In this document: one piece after another, positions 44,401 through 54,444 of the stretch
Position numbering within the stretch: position 1 is the stretch's first letter
How the letters are laid out: each line of letters starts with the position of its first letter
DNA from: Lasiodiplodia sp. COLG20
Taxonomy: Eukaryota; Ascomycota; Dothideomycetes; Botryosphaeriales; Botryosphaeriaceae
NCBI GenBank assembly: GCA_009801085.1
Contig: VNWV01000003.1
Span: 1,178,001-1,242,000, forward strand
DNA length: 64,000 bases
Reading direction: 5' to 3'
Position numbers and translations under genes: made by a program
The notes under the pieces: model-generated
Database searches by the model: none
What the model was told of the DNA's origin: nothing
What the model saw: only the letters and a program-made list of their open reading frames with translations

Positions 44401-45940
44401 GAGAGAACGCTACAAGGACCTGGAAGACCGGGTTTTGGAAGAGAGAAACCAGCGCGAAGCACTCGACAGCCAGGAGAAGGAGCAGGTTCAGAAGGCTTTT
44501 GACGATCTCAATGCGCAGGCTACCAAGGCCCGTGATGAAGTCCGTCGTCTTCGCAAGGAACTTGCTTCCAAGGAGGCAGAGGCATCGAACTGGAAGCAGA
44601 GACTTGATGATCTCGAGACTAGCCTTCGTGACGCTCTTGGCAGCTTGGACGGCACCAAGTCCAGCCTGCTTAAGGTACACTATATCCCTCAATCACCGAA
44701 TCACGCTGTGCTAACATTAAGACAGGATGTCACCAAGCTTCAGAGAGATCTCGACGAAACCATGATGGACCTCGACCATGCCCGGTCCGAATTGGCGGAG
44801 AAGGAGCGTACCCTGCGTAACCGGGACACGCTTCTTGAAAGTACCAGCTTGGAAAGCCGCAAATTGGCTGACATGCTTGACAAGGAACGGCAGCTTCGGA
44901 TGCAAGACAAGCGCCAATTCGAGCAGTCTCAGAGGACGCACCAGAGCAACACGCGCACCATCCAGTCCTACGAGACGCGCATACTCGAGCTGGAAACATC
45001 TCGCAGCCAAGACCGCCGGCGGATCAACCAGCTTGAAGCTCAGTACAAGGACCAGCTGCTCGAACGCAACAACCTTCTGCTCGCGCTCTGGAACCGTCTC
45101 TCCACGCTTTGTGGCGCTGACTGGGCTCAGCGCAACAGCCTGGTCAACGGGGAGCTCCCAACGCTCGAAGTCATCGGCCGCAGCCTACCTGGCTTCAGCA
45201 AGAACGTCCTCGCTGCTATCAAGATGGTTGAGAACATTATTGGCGGCTTCAAGGTGCGTATTCGCGGCATCGAGAAGGACCTATGGAAGGAATATCAGAC
45301 GCTGGAGCACAAACTCGACGTGCGCATCAAGCATCTCGATGGTCTCGAGAAGACGATCCGCTCGGGTAGCATGGGCATGATCCGCAACGAGACGCTGAAC
45401 AATGAGATCTCCCGGCTGAAGAGCGAGAACAAACACCTCAAGGCGGAGATCAACCTCTCCCGGCAGCCCACGCGCTCGTCGAACGACTCGGGTGACGCGC
45501 ACCACCACTCGCCCGCGCACTCGCGCCTCCCGCACCGCAGCGTGTCGGGCCCGCACGGCACCAGCAACGTCAACCGCAACTCGATCGCGTCGACGCTGCT
45601 CAGACACAACTCCAGCACCGACGTCCTGCAGCACTACCCGTCCTCGTCGCATCAGCAAGAAGCGCCCACGTCGAACCCCGCGCCGCCAGCCGTCCAGCCC
45701 ACGGAGCAGCGCTGGATCCACAGGCTCAAGGAGCTGGAGCGCAGGCTGAAGGCTGAGCGCGAGGCGCGGTTGCTGGACCGCAAGGGCGCGCGGCAGCGGC
45801 TGCAAGAGGGCAAGGCCGAGAACGAGGAGCTGAGAGGGATGCTGGAGCGCGAGAAGGAGAGGGAGAGGGAAAACGGCGGCGGCGGTAGCGGGCGGAGTAG
45901 CCCTAGTCACGCAGCTTTCCCGACCATAGGGACGCGGTAA
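41435..45940 (+). CDS. apsB: Mto1/ApsB microtubule-organiser protein
   Basis: Coiled-coil protein that recruits gamma-tubulin complexes to spindle-pole bodies and, in filamentous fungi, to septal microtubule-organising centres. The first ATG of the frame is at 41435. Exons 41435-44674 and 44726-45940 give 1484 residues. The N-terminal 400 residues are acidic, Ser-rich and disordered. The centrosomin-type motif (KHNLTLKEQNSKIDKLSKEN, then LKLKIHFLDQAL) lies at about 436-475 and is the gamma-tubulin-complex binding region of the family. A very long coiled coil follows to about residue 1300, then a conserved LPGFSKNVLAAIKMVENIIGG block. The C-terminal RWIHRLKELERRLKAEREAR motif (about 1410-1430) matches the Mto2-binding region. 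The intron is 51 nt, in frame and without a stop, so retention would add 17 residues. Confidence 0.9.
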   Translation: MARKSTDDEDVRSFDHSDPELPPLPSDDDDSFLRPPSDSADNSHLSSDGGSAIIEREMKRQLLDIESSFLPDRDADNSEAAPASTGADDTYVYGASSLQPPPRNGARGGRHSRESSSHRSLHAEDVALPESPLPPDDASDQGPFDEGDRFEEGSSSFDEHAPSSPTAAAAERSQSRTEEQTSKQTEPTIEVTHAENQGQRYEEDAQSQRSFRPTSSASTVKAERLENEGHGDDERSSRFRDTFSSLNTGGRNPSNASSVRKRPSFLRDRSRGPSQRSTTSSFAGRSESSFGDNRDSSDFALQTGGALPGTGVRSSDRDLSRLPSFGSIASSISGNSERRPSFDRARSTLSAASQADNNLERLDEEPRPTSASPPATPTARPFSSGTNNMTDTVITKHVQNIRVPDTVAREYREKHATKSPERPSTANQFAFSSRTKHNLTLKEQNSKIDKLSKENFDLKLKIHFLDQALQNRSDEGVKDMISKNVQLQTDLATEKKENQSLRRKVRELERKLKAQEEGMAAAKEKTPGSDDGKGEGPQGQAEMEEEITYLRECLQQSETEIERLKEEGLAKEVEKRRMAEYVKSMGDRRVSEPSAGVEEAMEMWKDLLEAETARREQADEDAERLRDEIRRLKAEREQSTQQPTSARHSHNMSRGSRVSYARSQSGSDGTTDNRAGTSASSVTLVEQLKHENAELRRDLGAQTSMLVSRNRERERLQQEIEELKLSVRRGVGSGSVVGDSIFDRSISRANHHRPSSRSSAITRTNDIDEAEREEYEQKQAELRDQIAELKMTNQELEKQLNNTLDELENTEENMRQLDRENANLLEDVRSIQNERDDILRSLEQKEAEFDALREEAEDEIDGYEQELHQKEQDLERLINDLENRNEDFEALQQEMKNVSESLVMLEDDRNASQRRIQQLEQELEDANQELESLDQKLHEAQQKIERFEVQQESNQGEITFLREEQEGDKIRIGDLEAALNAAQMSIQEERERYKDLEDRVLEERNQREALDSQEKEQVQKAFDDLNAQATKARDEVRRLRKELASKEAEASNWKQRLDDLETSLRDALGSLDGTKSSLLKVHYIPQSPNHAVLTLRQDVTKLQRDLDETMMDLDHARSELAEKERTLRNRDTLLESTSLESRKLADMLDKERQLRMQDKRQFEQSQRTHQSNTRTIQSYETRILELETSRSQDRRRINQLEAQYKDQLLERNNLLLALWNRLSTLCGADWAQRNSLVNGELPTLEVIGRSLPGFSKNVLAAIKMVENIIGGFKVRIRGIEKDLWKEYQTLEHKLDVRIKHLDGLEKTIRSGSMGMIRNETLNNEISRLKSENKHLKAEINLSRQPTRSSNDSGDAHHHSPAHSRLPHRSVSGPHGTSNVNRNSIASTLLRHNSSTDVLQHYPSSSHQQEAPTSNPAPPAVQPTEQRWIHRLKELERRLKAEREARLLDRKGARQRLQEGKAENEELRGMLEREKERERENGGGGSGRSSPSHAAFPTIGTR

Positions 45941-48900
45941 AGTAGAGAAAGGATACGGTTGGCGGAGTTGGGAGGGCGGGCGTTGCGTTCCCGTTGGTTA
46001 TTCTTTTTTCTCTTGCGCGCTTCGATCCGTTCGATTCATGAGCTGTACGCTTTCTTCGGTCGTCTTCTTCTTTTTCCAGGCCCGCGAGAAGAGTGGAGGG
46101 AGAGCGCGGTCGTTCTGATGGTTGGGTAATAGGTGTGGAGATCGCCTTATCCCGACTTCTTCTTCTTCGTTCTTGCTTGTATTATGCCTTTGCGCCTGCT
46201 TGAGGTTCGAGTCGTCCTCCTCGTCTTGGGAATTGGGGGGATTGGCGCTATTCACGGAGTTCTTCATCTCTTTGGAATCCCTGTACGATGTTGATAAAAG
46301 AGGAAAGGGAGGGCATCCTCTTTTCTACCCATCCTCTGTGCTTGTCGTTCTCATGCATAAAAATTAGGAGAGTTAGAGAGGTAATATCTATATTGTTTGA
46401 TCTAGTGTCTCTTCTTAATTGAGCGGATCTGGAGGAATACATCTCGAGCAACGAAGCACTGCTGTTCAGCGAACTTGTGCGATACATAAAGCTGGCGAGT
46501 ATTGTAGACCTAGTGATCGACTTGCTTGCTGACGTCAATAGCAGTGACAAAGAACAAGATGCCTATATGCTCATCGATCTCAATGCCTGCTGTTCTACGA
46601 TGCAAGAGCACATAGGTCTATTTGTTGACAAAATCATGGACGTTCTTGCCATCGAACTAGATACCATAGATGCAGTGCTTGAAGAGTTCCGGCTGGTTTT
46701 CGTTGCCGTAACGATTGACGAGGAACTCGAAGTGCTCCTGTGCCGTTTTTGTCAACAACTCGGTGAGCCGGTGCGGAATAGAGCCTTCGATGATCATGCG
46801 CGCTTTGGCGTCCTTGGGTTGCCAGTCATCGTATTTGTCGAGAGCCGCAAAGTAGTCCCTGCGGTTGGCCTCCGAGACGGTACTGTCCGTACAATTGATC
46901 AAGGTTTGTGCCTTGTTGATGATAGAACGATGGGGTAGGATCATTACCTGGTAGATTGGAACTGGGAGAATGTCTGATTGGTGAATGCAGTGGGCTATAC
47001 TACAATATAAGCCCCCTACAAGCAAACCGAGCTACGCCTAATCGATTGAACTAATAGGATAGCAAACAAAGCTCTATAGCTTTATGATACAAGGCCTGGC
47101 TACTAGAGTGTTTCAAAAACGTCTTCTATCGCCTAGACTTTCGACTACCGTTTTCCACAGTACAGGATTTGTTCTCCGTCAGTGGGAGTACTTCAAATAA
47201 CGCATCTGATGCCCTGATACGCGCCTTTGCACACACCATAAAGAAGCGGTATTGGAGCTGAGATCTGGTATCTCAACGTTTTCCTAATCTGGTAAGAGAG
47301 CTTTGTTTGAAGAGAACGGTGTTCGCCTCCAGTGATGGAATTTGCTTTTTCGCCAGGTTCAGACCAATCCCTCCAAATGGCTCGGCCGGTCCCATCTCGC
47401 ATATGCAACCAACTGGATGTTACATTGTGGAACGCTGGGTTCGGAGTGTGCAACGTGGTTGCCACCTACCGCCAGGGTTACACAAGTGGCGGTACGGGTC
47501 TGGACTTCTGGACCCGAGTACATCAGCCACATCATGCACAATCTATGAAGCGCTTGTTTCTGAAATTTCCACCAAATCAGGGGATAGATGCGTCATGCCT
47601 CTTCCGCGTGGCGTACACTACGAGCAGTCCGAATTACGAATGAGTGGTCTGTCAGCCAACTTTTGCAACGCTTGTTTCTGGGAAGTCTTGTTGATCAAAA
47701 ATATGGTGGTTGGGGTTGAAACAGTTGGCAGCCTTCAATTGGCGGCTTGCTTTCCCTCAACATCGGCCATCCCGAGATTCTCCACTTACTTGCCTTGAAC
47801 GTTGTCCTATGCTTTGGGCGCCAATACTGATTGCATAGGATTGAAGTTAATGGTGACATGCCGGCAGCGAGAGCAATTGTGTATGTTTGCATGTAATTTC
47901 TCGATCAAGATTCAACGCATCAAGCGAACAGTGGACTACCATTTGCTCTCACCCTTCGTAAAATGCGCCCCAGTCCGCGCAATTGAAGGAAACGGGAAAG
48001 AGCGTCTATAATGTGTTACCGCAGAATTGGTCAAATACAACCCACACTTTAGCGAGCACGATACGTAGCAGCAGCGCAGCAGCAGACCCTTCTCTGAACA
48101 CAACGCGTAGTTATACGAATGATCGTAAAGCTCTTGATAGAAAACAAAAAAACAATCTCAAAAATACGGACTATTCTCGCAAGCTGGGAGAGATACGCGA
48201 GACTCCACTTCCACGTAGATCCCTTAGTCTCGGGCCGTGTCAAGCGGGCATCGCAGCATCGCTCGGTGATCCCAGATCAATAACAACCGTACAGACCACG
48301 AAAACCCCAGCTGCCCGCCGGCAGGACGACCATGCTTCTCCCTTTGTTGACTCCTGAGCACACAATTATTCCTTCACGATAAGCATTGACCGCCGCATTG
48401 CGCACGCAGTTCTCTTTGTGAAACCTAAAAGCTTCCCTGATATTACGTCCACTATCCACTCACGACAGTGTCATCTCCTATCCATCTACAGTAGTCTCAT
48501 CACCGCGCACCCCCTCTCCTAACGCTCCCTCCTATCCCCTCCCCTGCCAAAGAACCAAAGATATTTTGCCCCTAACCCCTTTCCTCACTCTAAACCTCAT
48601 CCCTGCTAAAGCATGCGAAAATCACCGTCTCCACCTCTGTTCTCCACTAATCCCGGAAATAATAGTCGCGGCCGTATCGACAAACCGAAGAAGGGTCAAA
48701 TAGACTAGGGGAAAAGGGACTAGTAAATGGTATGTGCTTGTGCTCATCTAGCATCAAACCACAAACGCAAAGTATCAAGATGCTCAAGAACGTAGCTGGC
48801 GGAGACGAACGCAGAGAACGAACAGGGCAAAGGACTGACCACCATAGATTATGGAAGCGCTACTGAAAAAAAAAAAAAAAAGAAAAGAAAAGCGCAGAGG

Positions 48901-49389
48901 AGCAAAGACGACGCACGCGATAGCAAAGCAGGCAACAAGGGAAAGGACAAAGAAAATTCGGACTGAAGTGTCGATATTGCTATAAACCAAAAACATAAAA
49001 AACAAAAAAGAGGACAAAGCACGCCTTCCCTTGACGCCGCGCTGCTTCTGGGTATTTTTTGTTGGAAAAACGAGTTGCCGCAACAAAATCCAAGAAAAAG
49101 TTGAAGCATGCGCAAACAAACTCGGGGATAACAACAACAACTCACTCTTTCTAACCTGTATATATGACCATCCGCAACCGAGAACGCATATATCCTGTTT
49201 TTTCTTTTCCAAATATGAGCATCCCTTACCCCACTCCCAAAAATCCACAGTAAACCATCCTCCTCATCCAACAGTAGATGAAGATATTAATAAATGAAAA
49301 TAATCCGTAAGGACTGACGTAGCAGTAGATAAGAATGGAGTAAAAATCCGTCAAAGGATAGACACGGGACCAGATATTGATAGGAAAAC
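45941..49389. other. intergenic region MTO1 / BCK1 with element relic
   Basis: About 3.4 kb between two convergent genes. Open frames are short, and those at 47.2-47.8 kb show no recognisable domain. An A-rich run of about 17 lies near 48.87 kb within a purine-rich stretch that is probably in the Bck1 3' flank. The only interpretable content is a decayed gag-like fragment at 46.5-46.9 kb. Confidence 0.5.
46480..46905 (-). mobile_element. decayed copia-like gag fragment
   Basis: Read on the minus strand, the translation resembles the gag region of Ty1/copia retrotransposons of fungi: a Trp followed by KDAKARMIIEGSIPHRL, a helix with TAQEHFEFLVNRYGNENQ, then past an in-frame stop FDGKNVHDFV, another stop, and LLHRRTAGIEIDEHI with FFVTAI. 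The two stops within about 60 codons show it is not functional. No integrase, reverse transcriptase or flanking terminal repeats were seen, so this is a short remnant. The assignment rests on the motif pattern alone and needs a profile search. Confidence 0.4.
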
Positions 49390-52300
49390 CTAATGATGGT
49401 CAAAGGCACCTCTGATCTTGCCGTAAAGCTCCGTATCCAAGAAGTTGTAGTTCGCATCGAAGAAGCAGAAGGGCGCGCGCAGCAGGGTATCAGCCGTGGG
49501 TCGGTCGGCCGGGTCGATCGTGAAGCAGTCGTACATGAAGGAGATGGCAGCTGGGCTGATGTTCTGCGAGACGTCGTCAGGAATGGGCGGAGCCTGGTTG
49601 AGCGAGCCGAGCTTGTAGATGGCGCCGATGGCTTCCTCCTTGGACCAGGGACGGCGGCCGGCGAACATCTCAAGCACCACGCAACCCAGGGACCAAATGT
49701 CGACCTTGGCGCTGTAGCCCTGACCCTGGCTGCGGATGACTTCGGGCGCCATCCAGAAAACGGAGCCTTGCATGCTGTTGGTAATGTCGTTGCCGTAGAT
49801 GTTGTCTGACTTCTTGGAAATACCAAAGTCCGAGATCTTGCAAGTACCGTCAAGGTCGAGCAAGATGTTGTCGGCCTTGAGATCGCGATGGAGGATGCCC
49901 TCGCGGTGAAGGTAAGCAAGACCGCTGAGCGTCTGGCGCGTGAGTGAGGAAACGACTGCCTCCTCGAACTTGCCGTGTTTGCGCAGGCAGCTGCCGATAC
50001 TGCCACCAGGAATATATTCCAGGAAGATAGAAATTGAAGTCTCTTGGCGCTCGCAACCCAGATACTGCACGATGTTCGGGTGATCCAGGTGCTGCATCGT
50101 GTCGATCTCGACATCCAGCGCCTTCACCAGCTCCTTCATTCTCTCCTTGTCCTCATTGGGCTTAACCTCGACTTGCTTGACAGCAATCAGCTCACCAGTG
50201 GTCATATTCATACCGAGGTACACCTTGCCAAATGTTCCCTTGCCAATCAATTGACCCTTCATCCATTTGAAGGTTGGCTGGCGCGATGGATGACTCATGG
50301 GGTTCATGGGAAGCGTATCTTGAATGGTGTCGAGTGTGATCATGCGACTTCCACGAGGCGGCCTGACTTGCTCAATTCTGGCGCCAAACATCTTGGTGCT
50401 CTTCCTGCGGACAATGTCGCCTGACTTGAGCGTGTTGACCCGCGACGGTGCGACTCGCTTTTCCATGGACTGGTACTGGGACTTGACGGTTTCACGGATA
50501 GACTTGGTGCGGCCGAGACCTCCGGCTTTCCTCATATTCCTCTGGGCCATTGACATGACGGTGTCGCCGCGCTGCAAGCTCGTGACGTGCTCAGGACGCA
50601 AGGTACCTTCGTCTTCAGGAGGAGACATCGGGGTAGTTACACGGCTCGGTTCCTGAGATGCTACAAGTCCTCTCTTTTCCTCTGACGAGGGTGATGCGGG
50701 TGAACCAGGAATCTCTTCATCCAGAATTGGCTGATCAAGGTTGACGTTCGGGAAGAAATCGTCGAGGTGTTCCACGAGGGCCTCTGGGGGAGGACGGTTG
50801 GCCCAAATATCGCTGGCGAAAGACTCCCGCCTGTTGCCACCGAAAGCTCGGCCCTCCTCAGGAGAATCGAGAGAATACGGGCCCGAACCGCCGGGGTGAG
50901 GGATGAATCTTTCAATGCTCCGGCTCCTGTCCTTGATGTCGTCGTGATCGCTGTGCGTTCTTTCTGGTGACTGAATGCGTACTTTGGATGGCGTCCTGAT
51001 TGCCAGGGCCGGGCGCTCCGTTACTTCACCGTTCGGAGTTTGCGAAGCGCTTGGTGTCGAGCGCGGCGGGGTCTTGCTCGCAAGCGGCATCGCGAAAAGG
51101 CCATCGTCCGAATCGTCATCTGAATCGTCAGTGGCAACAGCGGGTGAATGAGAAAATTCGACAGGATTCTCTTTGAAATCCAAGTTCGGGCCGTACGAGC
51201 GTGTCGACATCATTCGGTGAAGTTCGCTTTCGTTCGGATGGGCGGTATTCGGGCTCACGTCCGGTGAGTGGCTCGACGACGAGTCATCCAACTGCTTGAG
51301 TTTTGATACGGCGGCATTCTGGGGCGTCTCTAACGATAACGACGGTTTCTCTGGGGACATGCGGTCTTGGGCGGCTTGTACATAGTCAGGAATCACGAAT
51401 GGAACTTTGCCTTTGCTCATTGTTATGTCGCCTGGACTGCGAGGGGACCCACCTGGACTTCCACTACGAGGCGCAGTATGACTAAAATCCACCATTGCCA
51501 TAGATCTCGGAGGCTTACCATCTTTGTCTGTGGGCGTAAGGAAAGAAGGAGACGCGCCGAGGGTAGGACTAGGCTTGATAGGGGTTGCTCGGCGCGATGG
51601 TGCGCCAACCGTACTACCAATCTTGCCAATTCCCAGAAGCGCAGAACCAATGCCCATCGAAACAAGAGGGGTCTCCGGGATAGCTAATCGGCGCGAGTGT
51701 TTGTCGGCGTCAGAGTCGCCAGAGCTCCTCTTGCTTGACGATTCGTCTTCTGGCCACGAGTCTCGTCCCTTGGCTTCTCGCTTGCTGAGCGAGTTCGCCT
51801 TGATTAGCGTCTCGGTCTCAACCTTTGGTGCAGGAGGAGGCTCCCTAAGCGGCACAAGCTGCTTGGGTCTGCCACGCTCGAAATTATCCGGTCTCCTGCC
51901 GTCTTCGTACGGAGAATCGCGGCGTTCGTCAAAATCGATCACTCCCTCCCGCCTGTAGCCCAACGCGCTCGGCGGGTCGATCGGCGAGGCTTCCTTGGCA
52001 AGCTGCTTTCTCCTCCTTTCCAGATATTCCTTTTGCTTCCTCTCCGTCTCGCGCCGATGCGCCTCAGCTGCGGCCTCAAGGATGTTCCGTCGTTCTTGCT
52101 CGGAGAGTTGATGATTGGCAGAATCCCATTGAGGATCCGATTTGGGCACCACTGGTGGAGGAACTTCTTCATTCTTGGGGAGATGGGGTAGGTGCTTGTT
52201 GCTTGGCCAATGACCAGGAACCAGCGTTGAATCACTAGACCTTGGTGACTCTGCATGGTTTCCTGCCATACTGAGCCGTGCCAGAGTATCCGGAGCGATT

Positions 52301-54444
52301 GACTTTCCAGTGAGCGACATGCGGCCGTAAGGTGAGGTACCAGGCATCCCGAGCCCAAGGCCGGATGGACCAGCCGGCGGGAGTGGCACGTTGACGTAGA
52401 CCTTGAGGTTTCCTGAACCGTCAGCGATCTTGCGGGCTTGCATGAGCAGAGAGTCCGAAAGGGCTTCATCAACTTCGGTCTGGCCAGGCGACGTCAGGTG
52501 AAGGGTGATGTCCTTGTCATTTTGCAGTGAGAGGTTCCAGCAAATATGTTCCCGCAACTTGGCAGCGGAATCGATGCCTGTGACATCGACAAGCCTATAG
52601 TTCCAACCATCTGGAGTAACAAAGAAGAATTTCCTGGGTTCCGAAGAGTTATTGGTGTGAGCTCGAGGACGGGTGGTGTAGTTTGCATCGGGATCATTCT
52701 GTGCGGACCTTCTGGATGGTGGGCGTTCGTTCAACGACGTTTCGCTTGAATTTAAGCTCGTTCCCTTGTAGGGCGCGTTTGGCGGCATATGGCGCATGGG
52801 GCTGGTGGGGGATTCGATGCTGGACTCGTCTGGCGATGGGTGGTTCTCGTCCTTCCTCTTCTTTCCTGGTAAACGCAAGTTGGAGAGAAAGCTTTTATGC
52901 TCCCTGGCACTCCTTTCAGGATCTTGGCTGTAATGACGACCTGTGGCATCGACGGGGCGGGGGCCTTCGATGCCGTTGCGCCTTCCGTCTAGTTTCCCTG
53001 AAGGTGGACCTGATCCTGGATTTGAACCATACGCGGCAAGGGTCGAAACAGTTGACTCGGAAGAGTTGGCTCTGTCATGGCCACCGTAATATCTACTTTT
53101 CAGCGCTGCCTGATTTACTGCGAGATTTGCGGTTCCTAGACCTGGACTGTGCTGAGGGCTGGCGGACCTTGGGCCGAAATCACCGGATGTGTTCGGGCTG
53201 TGTCTTTTAGATGACGTGCCATCTCCCAACTGTCTCAAAATCTTCTCCGTGTACACACTGCGGTTCGTCGTTTCTGACACGTGATCGGGCTGACTCAGTG
53301 ACGGGACCGTGAAATTGCGCTGGGCCGAGAAGCGTCTCGGATTGCTTGTCGCAGGAGAATGAAACCCACCTGCTTGCCCGTGCTTTCCGGGACTCTCCAC
53401 GTCGACGCCGGCCGTCGAGGGGTTTGAACGGTCGAATTCCGACTGGTTAAGGTTGGGGGAGTTCTCCATGGTGCCTTCTGTTCCAGCGGACGCGGTGGTC
53501 TGGCCGAACGTCCTGGAAGTACGCCTGTGTGGGAGCCTTGCGCTCGTCGGGTGGCCTCCATTGTCCACAATGCTCCTGACAAGGCGACGTAACCGTTTGC
53601 CTTCGTCACGGTCCCGAGACAACTCCCAGTTGGTCCCACTCGCCTTGCTAATTTCAGCCAGCTTCGGAAAGATTGTTTGATGCATCATAGCCACGTTGCC
53701 TTTGTTTCCGTGCCCTCTACCCAAATCCAGAAATGCAGATCCATGCAGATCCAGCTGCTTGAATGTCTCCTGCCAGTCGTTGGAGAAACCGTTTGTGGCA
53801 AGCCAGATGAGCACGCGATCCAAAGGCCATTGCCAAGCAGGGTCGGACGGAGAAAGAGGTACTTCAGCCGCATTCCCTTCGCCCTGCAGCGACTGACGGC
53901 TGACAGGTGGCTGATGGTATTGCCCATTTTGGTAGTTTGCACTGCTGAGCTCCTCGGGGGGCGTGTGGAGGGCAGTGCTCGAAGTGCCTCTCGAGCTGTT
54001 GTCCGTCGACTGGGCCAGATCCTGTTGATATGGATAGTAGTAGTTGTTGGAGTAGTCGGACTGCGTGTGGAGCGGCGGGATGCCAACGCCTGGACCGAAA
54101 GATTCACCGAAGGGGATGTATGTCGCCGATGTCAATGGTTGGCCCTCTGGGGGGAGCTGATTGCTCAGATAATTTGCTTGTTGCTGCTGCTGATGGTACG
54201 TATTGTAGACATTCGGATTATATGTAGGGTGTGGTGCCGAGCTGTTCGGTGGTGGGAGGTAATTCGACCTGTTCCAATATGTGGCTGGCGGGCCTCCCGG
54301 CGGCGGACCTGGCAGAGAGTAGCCCCCATGAGCACCGCTCGTCGCGGGACGCGGCGGCGGCGGTGGTAATGTCATGCCATGGGAGGTGGAGGGCTGGCCA
54401 GGCGGTGGGGGAGGCGGTATGTATTGCTGCCGTGAGCTGTGCAT
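49390..54444 (-). CDS. BCK1: MAP kinase kinase kinase Bck1 (cell-wall integrity)
   Basis: Ser/Thr kinase that relays Pkc1 signals to the Mkk1/2-Slt2 cell-wall-integrity cascade. A single uninterrupted exon of 1684 residues; the start is the first ATG of the frame (MHSSRQQYIPPPPPPG). In order: Pro-rich N-terminus; a SAM-like segment around WPLDRVLIWLATNGF; a Ras-association/ubiquitin-like segment (PRKFFFVTPDGWNYRLVDV to NLKVYVNVPL); a long Ser/Pro-rich regulatory region; and the kinase domain from about 1392. Key residues: GKGTFGKV loop near 1401, lysine in AVKQ near 1423, HRDLKADN near 1520, DFG near 1540, and GSVFWMAPE. The end is ELYGKIRGAFDHH. The family is conserved in all filamentous ascomycetes, where loss causes wall-stress and conidiation defects. 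An intronless gene of this length is notable here. Confidence 0.95.
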   Translation of the reverse strand: MHSSRQQYIPPPPPPGQPSTSHGMTLPPPPPRPATSGAHGGYSLPGPPPGGPPATYWNRSNYLPPPNSSAPHPTYNPNVYNTYHQQQQQANYLSNQLPPEGQPLTSATYIPFGESFGPGVGIPPLHTQSDYSNNYYYPYQQDLAQSTDNSSRGTSSTALHTPPEELSSANYQNGQYHQPPVSRQSLQGEGNAAEVPLSPSDPAWQWPLDRVLIWLATNGFSNDWQETFKQLDLHGSAFLDLGRGHGNKGNVAMMHQTIFPKLAEISKASGTNWELSRDRDEGKRLRRLVRSIVDNGGHPTSARLPHRRTSRTFGQTTASAGTEGTMENSPNLNQSEFDRSNPSTAGVDVESPGKHGQAGGFHSPATSNPRRFSAQRNFTVPSLSQPDHVSETTNRSVYTEKILRQLGDGTSSKRHSPNTSGDFGPRSASPQHSPGLGTANLAVNQAALKSRYYGGHDRANSSESTVSTLAAYGSNPGSGPPSGKLDGRRNGIEGPRPVDATGRHYSQDPERSAREHKSFLSNLRLPGKKRKDENHPSPDESSIESPTSPMRHMPPNAPYKGTSLNSSETSLNERPPSRRSAQNDPDANYTTRPRAHTNNSSEPRKFFFVTPDGWNYRLVDVTGIDSAAKLREHICWNLSLQNDKDITLHLTSPGQTEVDEALSDSLLMQARKIADGSGNLKVYVNVPLPPAGPSGLGLGMPGTSPYGRMSLTGKSIAPDTLARLSMAGNHAESPRSSDSTLVPGHWPSNKHLPHLPKNEEVPPPVVPKSDPQWDSANHQLSEQERRNILEAAAEAHRRETERKQKEYLERRRKQLAKEASPIDPPSALGYRREGVIDFDERRDSPYEDGRRPDNFERGRPKQLVPLREPPPAPKVETETLIKANSLSKREAKGRDSWPEDESSSKRSSGDSDADKHSRRLAIPETPLVSMGIGSALLGIGKIGSTVGAPSRRATPIKPSPTLGASPSFLTPTDKDGKPPRSMAMVDFSHTAPRSGSPGGSPRSPGDITMSKGKVPFVIPDYVQAAQDRMSPEKPSLSLETPQNAAVSKLKQLDDSSSSHSPDVSPNTAHPNESELHRMMSTRSYGPNLDFKENPVEFSHSPAVATDDSDDDSDDGLFAMPLASKTPPRSTPSASQTPNGEVTERPALAIRTPSKVRIQSPERTHSDHDDIKDRSRSIERFIPHPGGSGPYSLDSPEEGRAFGGNRRESFASDIWANRPPPEALVEHLDDFFPNVNLDQPILDEEIPGSPASPSSEEKRGLVASQEPSRVTTPMSPPEDEGTLRPEHVTSLQRGDTVMSMAQRNMRKAGGLGRTKSIRETVKSQYQSMEKRVAPSRVNTLKSGDIVRRKSTKMFGARIEQVRPPRGSRMITLDTIQDTLPMNPMSHPSRQPTFKWMKGQLIGKGTFGKVYLGMNMTTGELIAVKQVEVKPNEDKERMKELVKALDVEIDTMQHLDHPNIVQYLGCERQETSISIFLEYIPGGSIGSCLRKHGKFEEAVVSSLTRQTLSGLAYLHREGILHRDLKADNILLDLDGTCKISDFGISKKSDNIYGNDITNSMQGSVFWMAPEVIRSQGQGYSAKVDIWSLGCVVLEMFAGRRPWSKEEAIGAIYKLGSLNQAPPIPDDVSQNISPAAISFMYDCFTIDPADRPTADTLLRAPFCFFDANYNFLDTELYGKIRGAFDHH

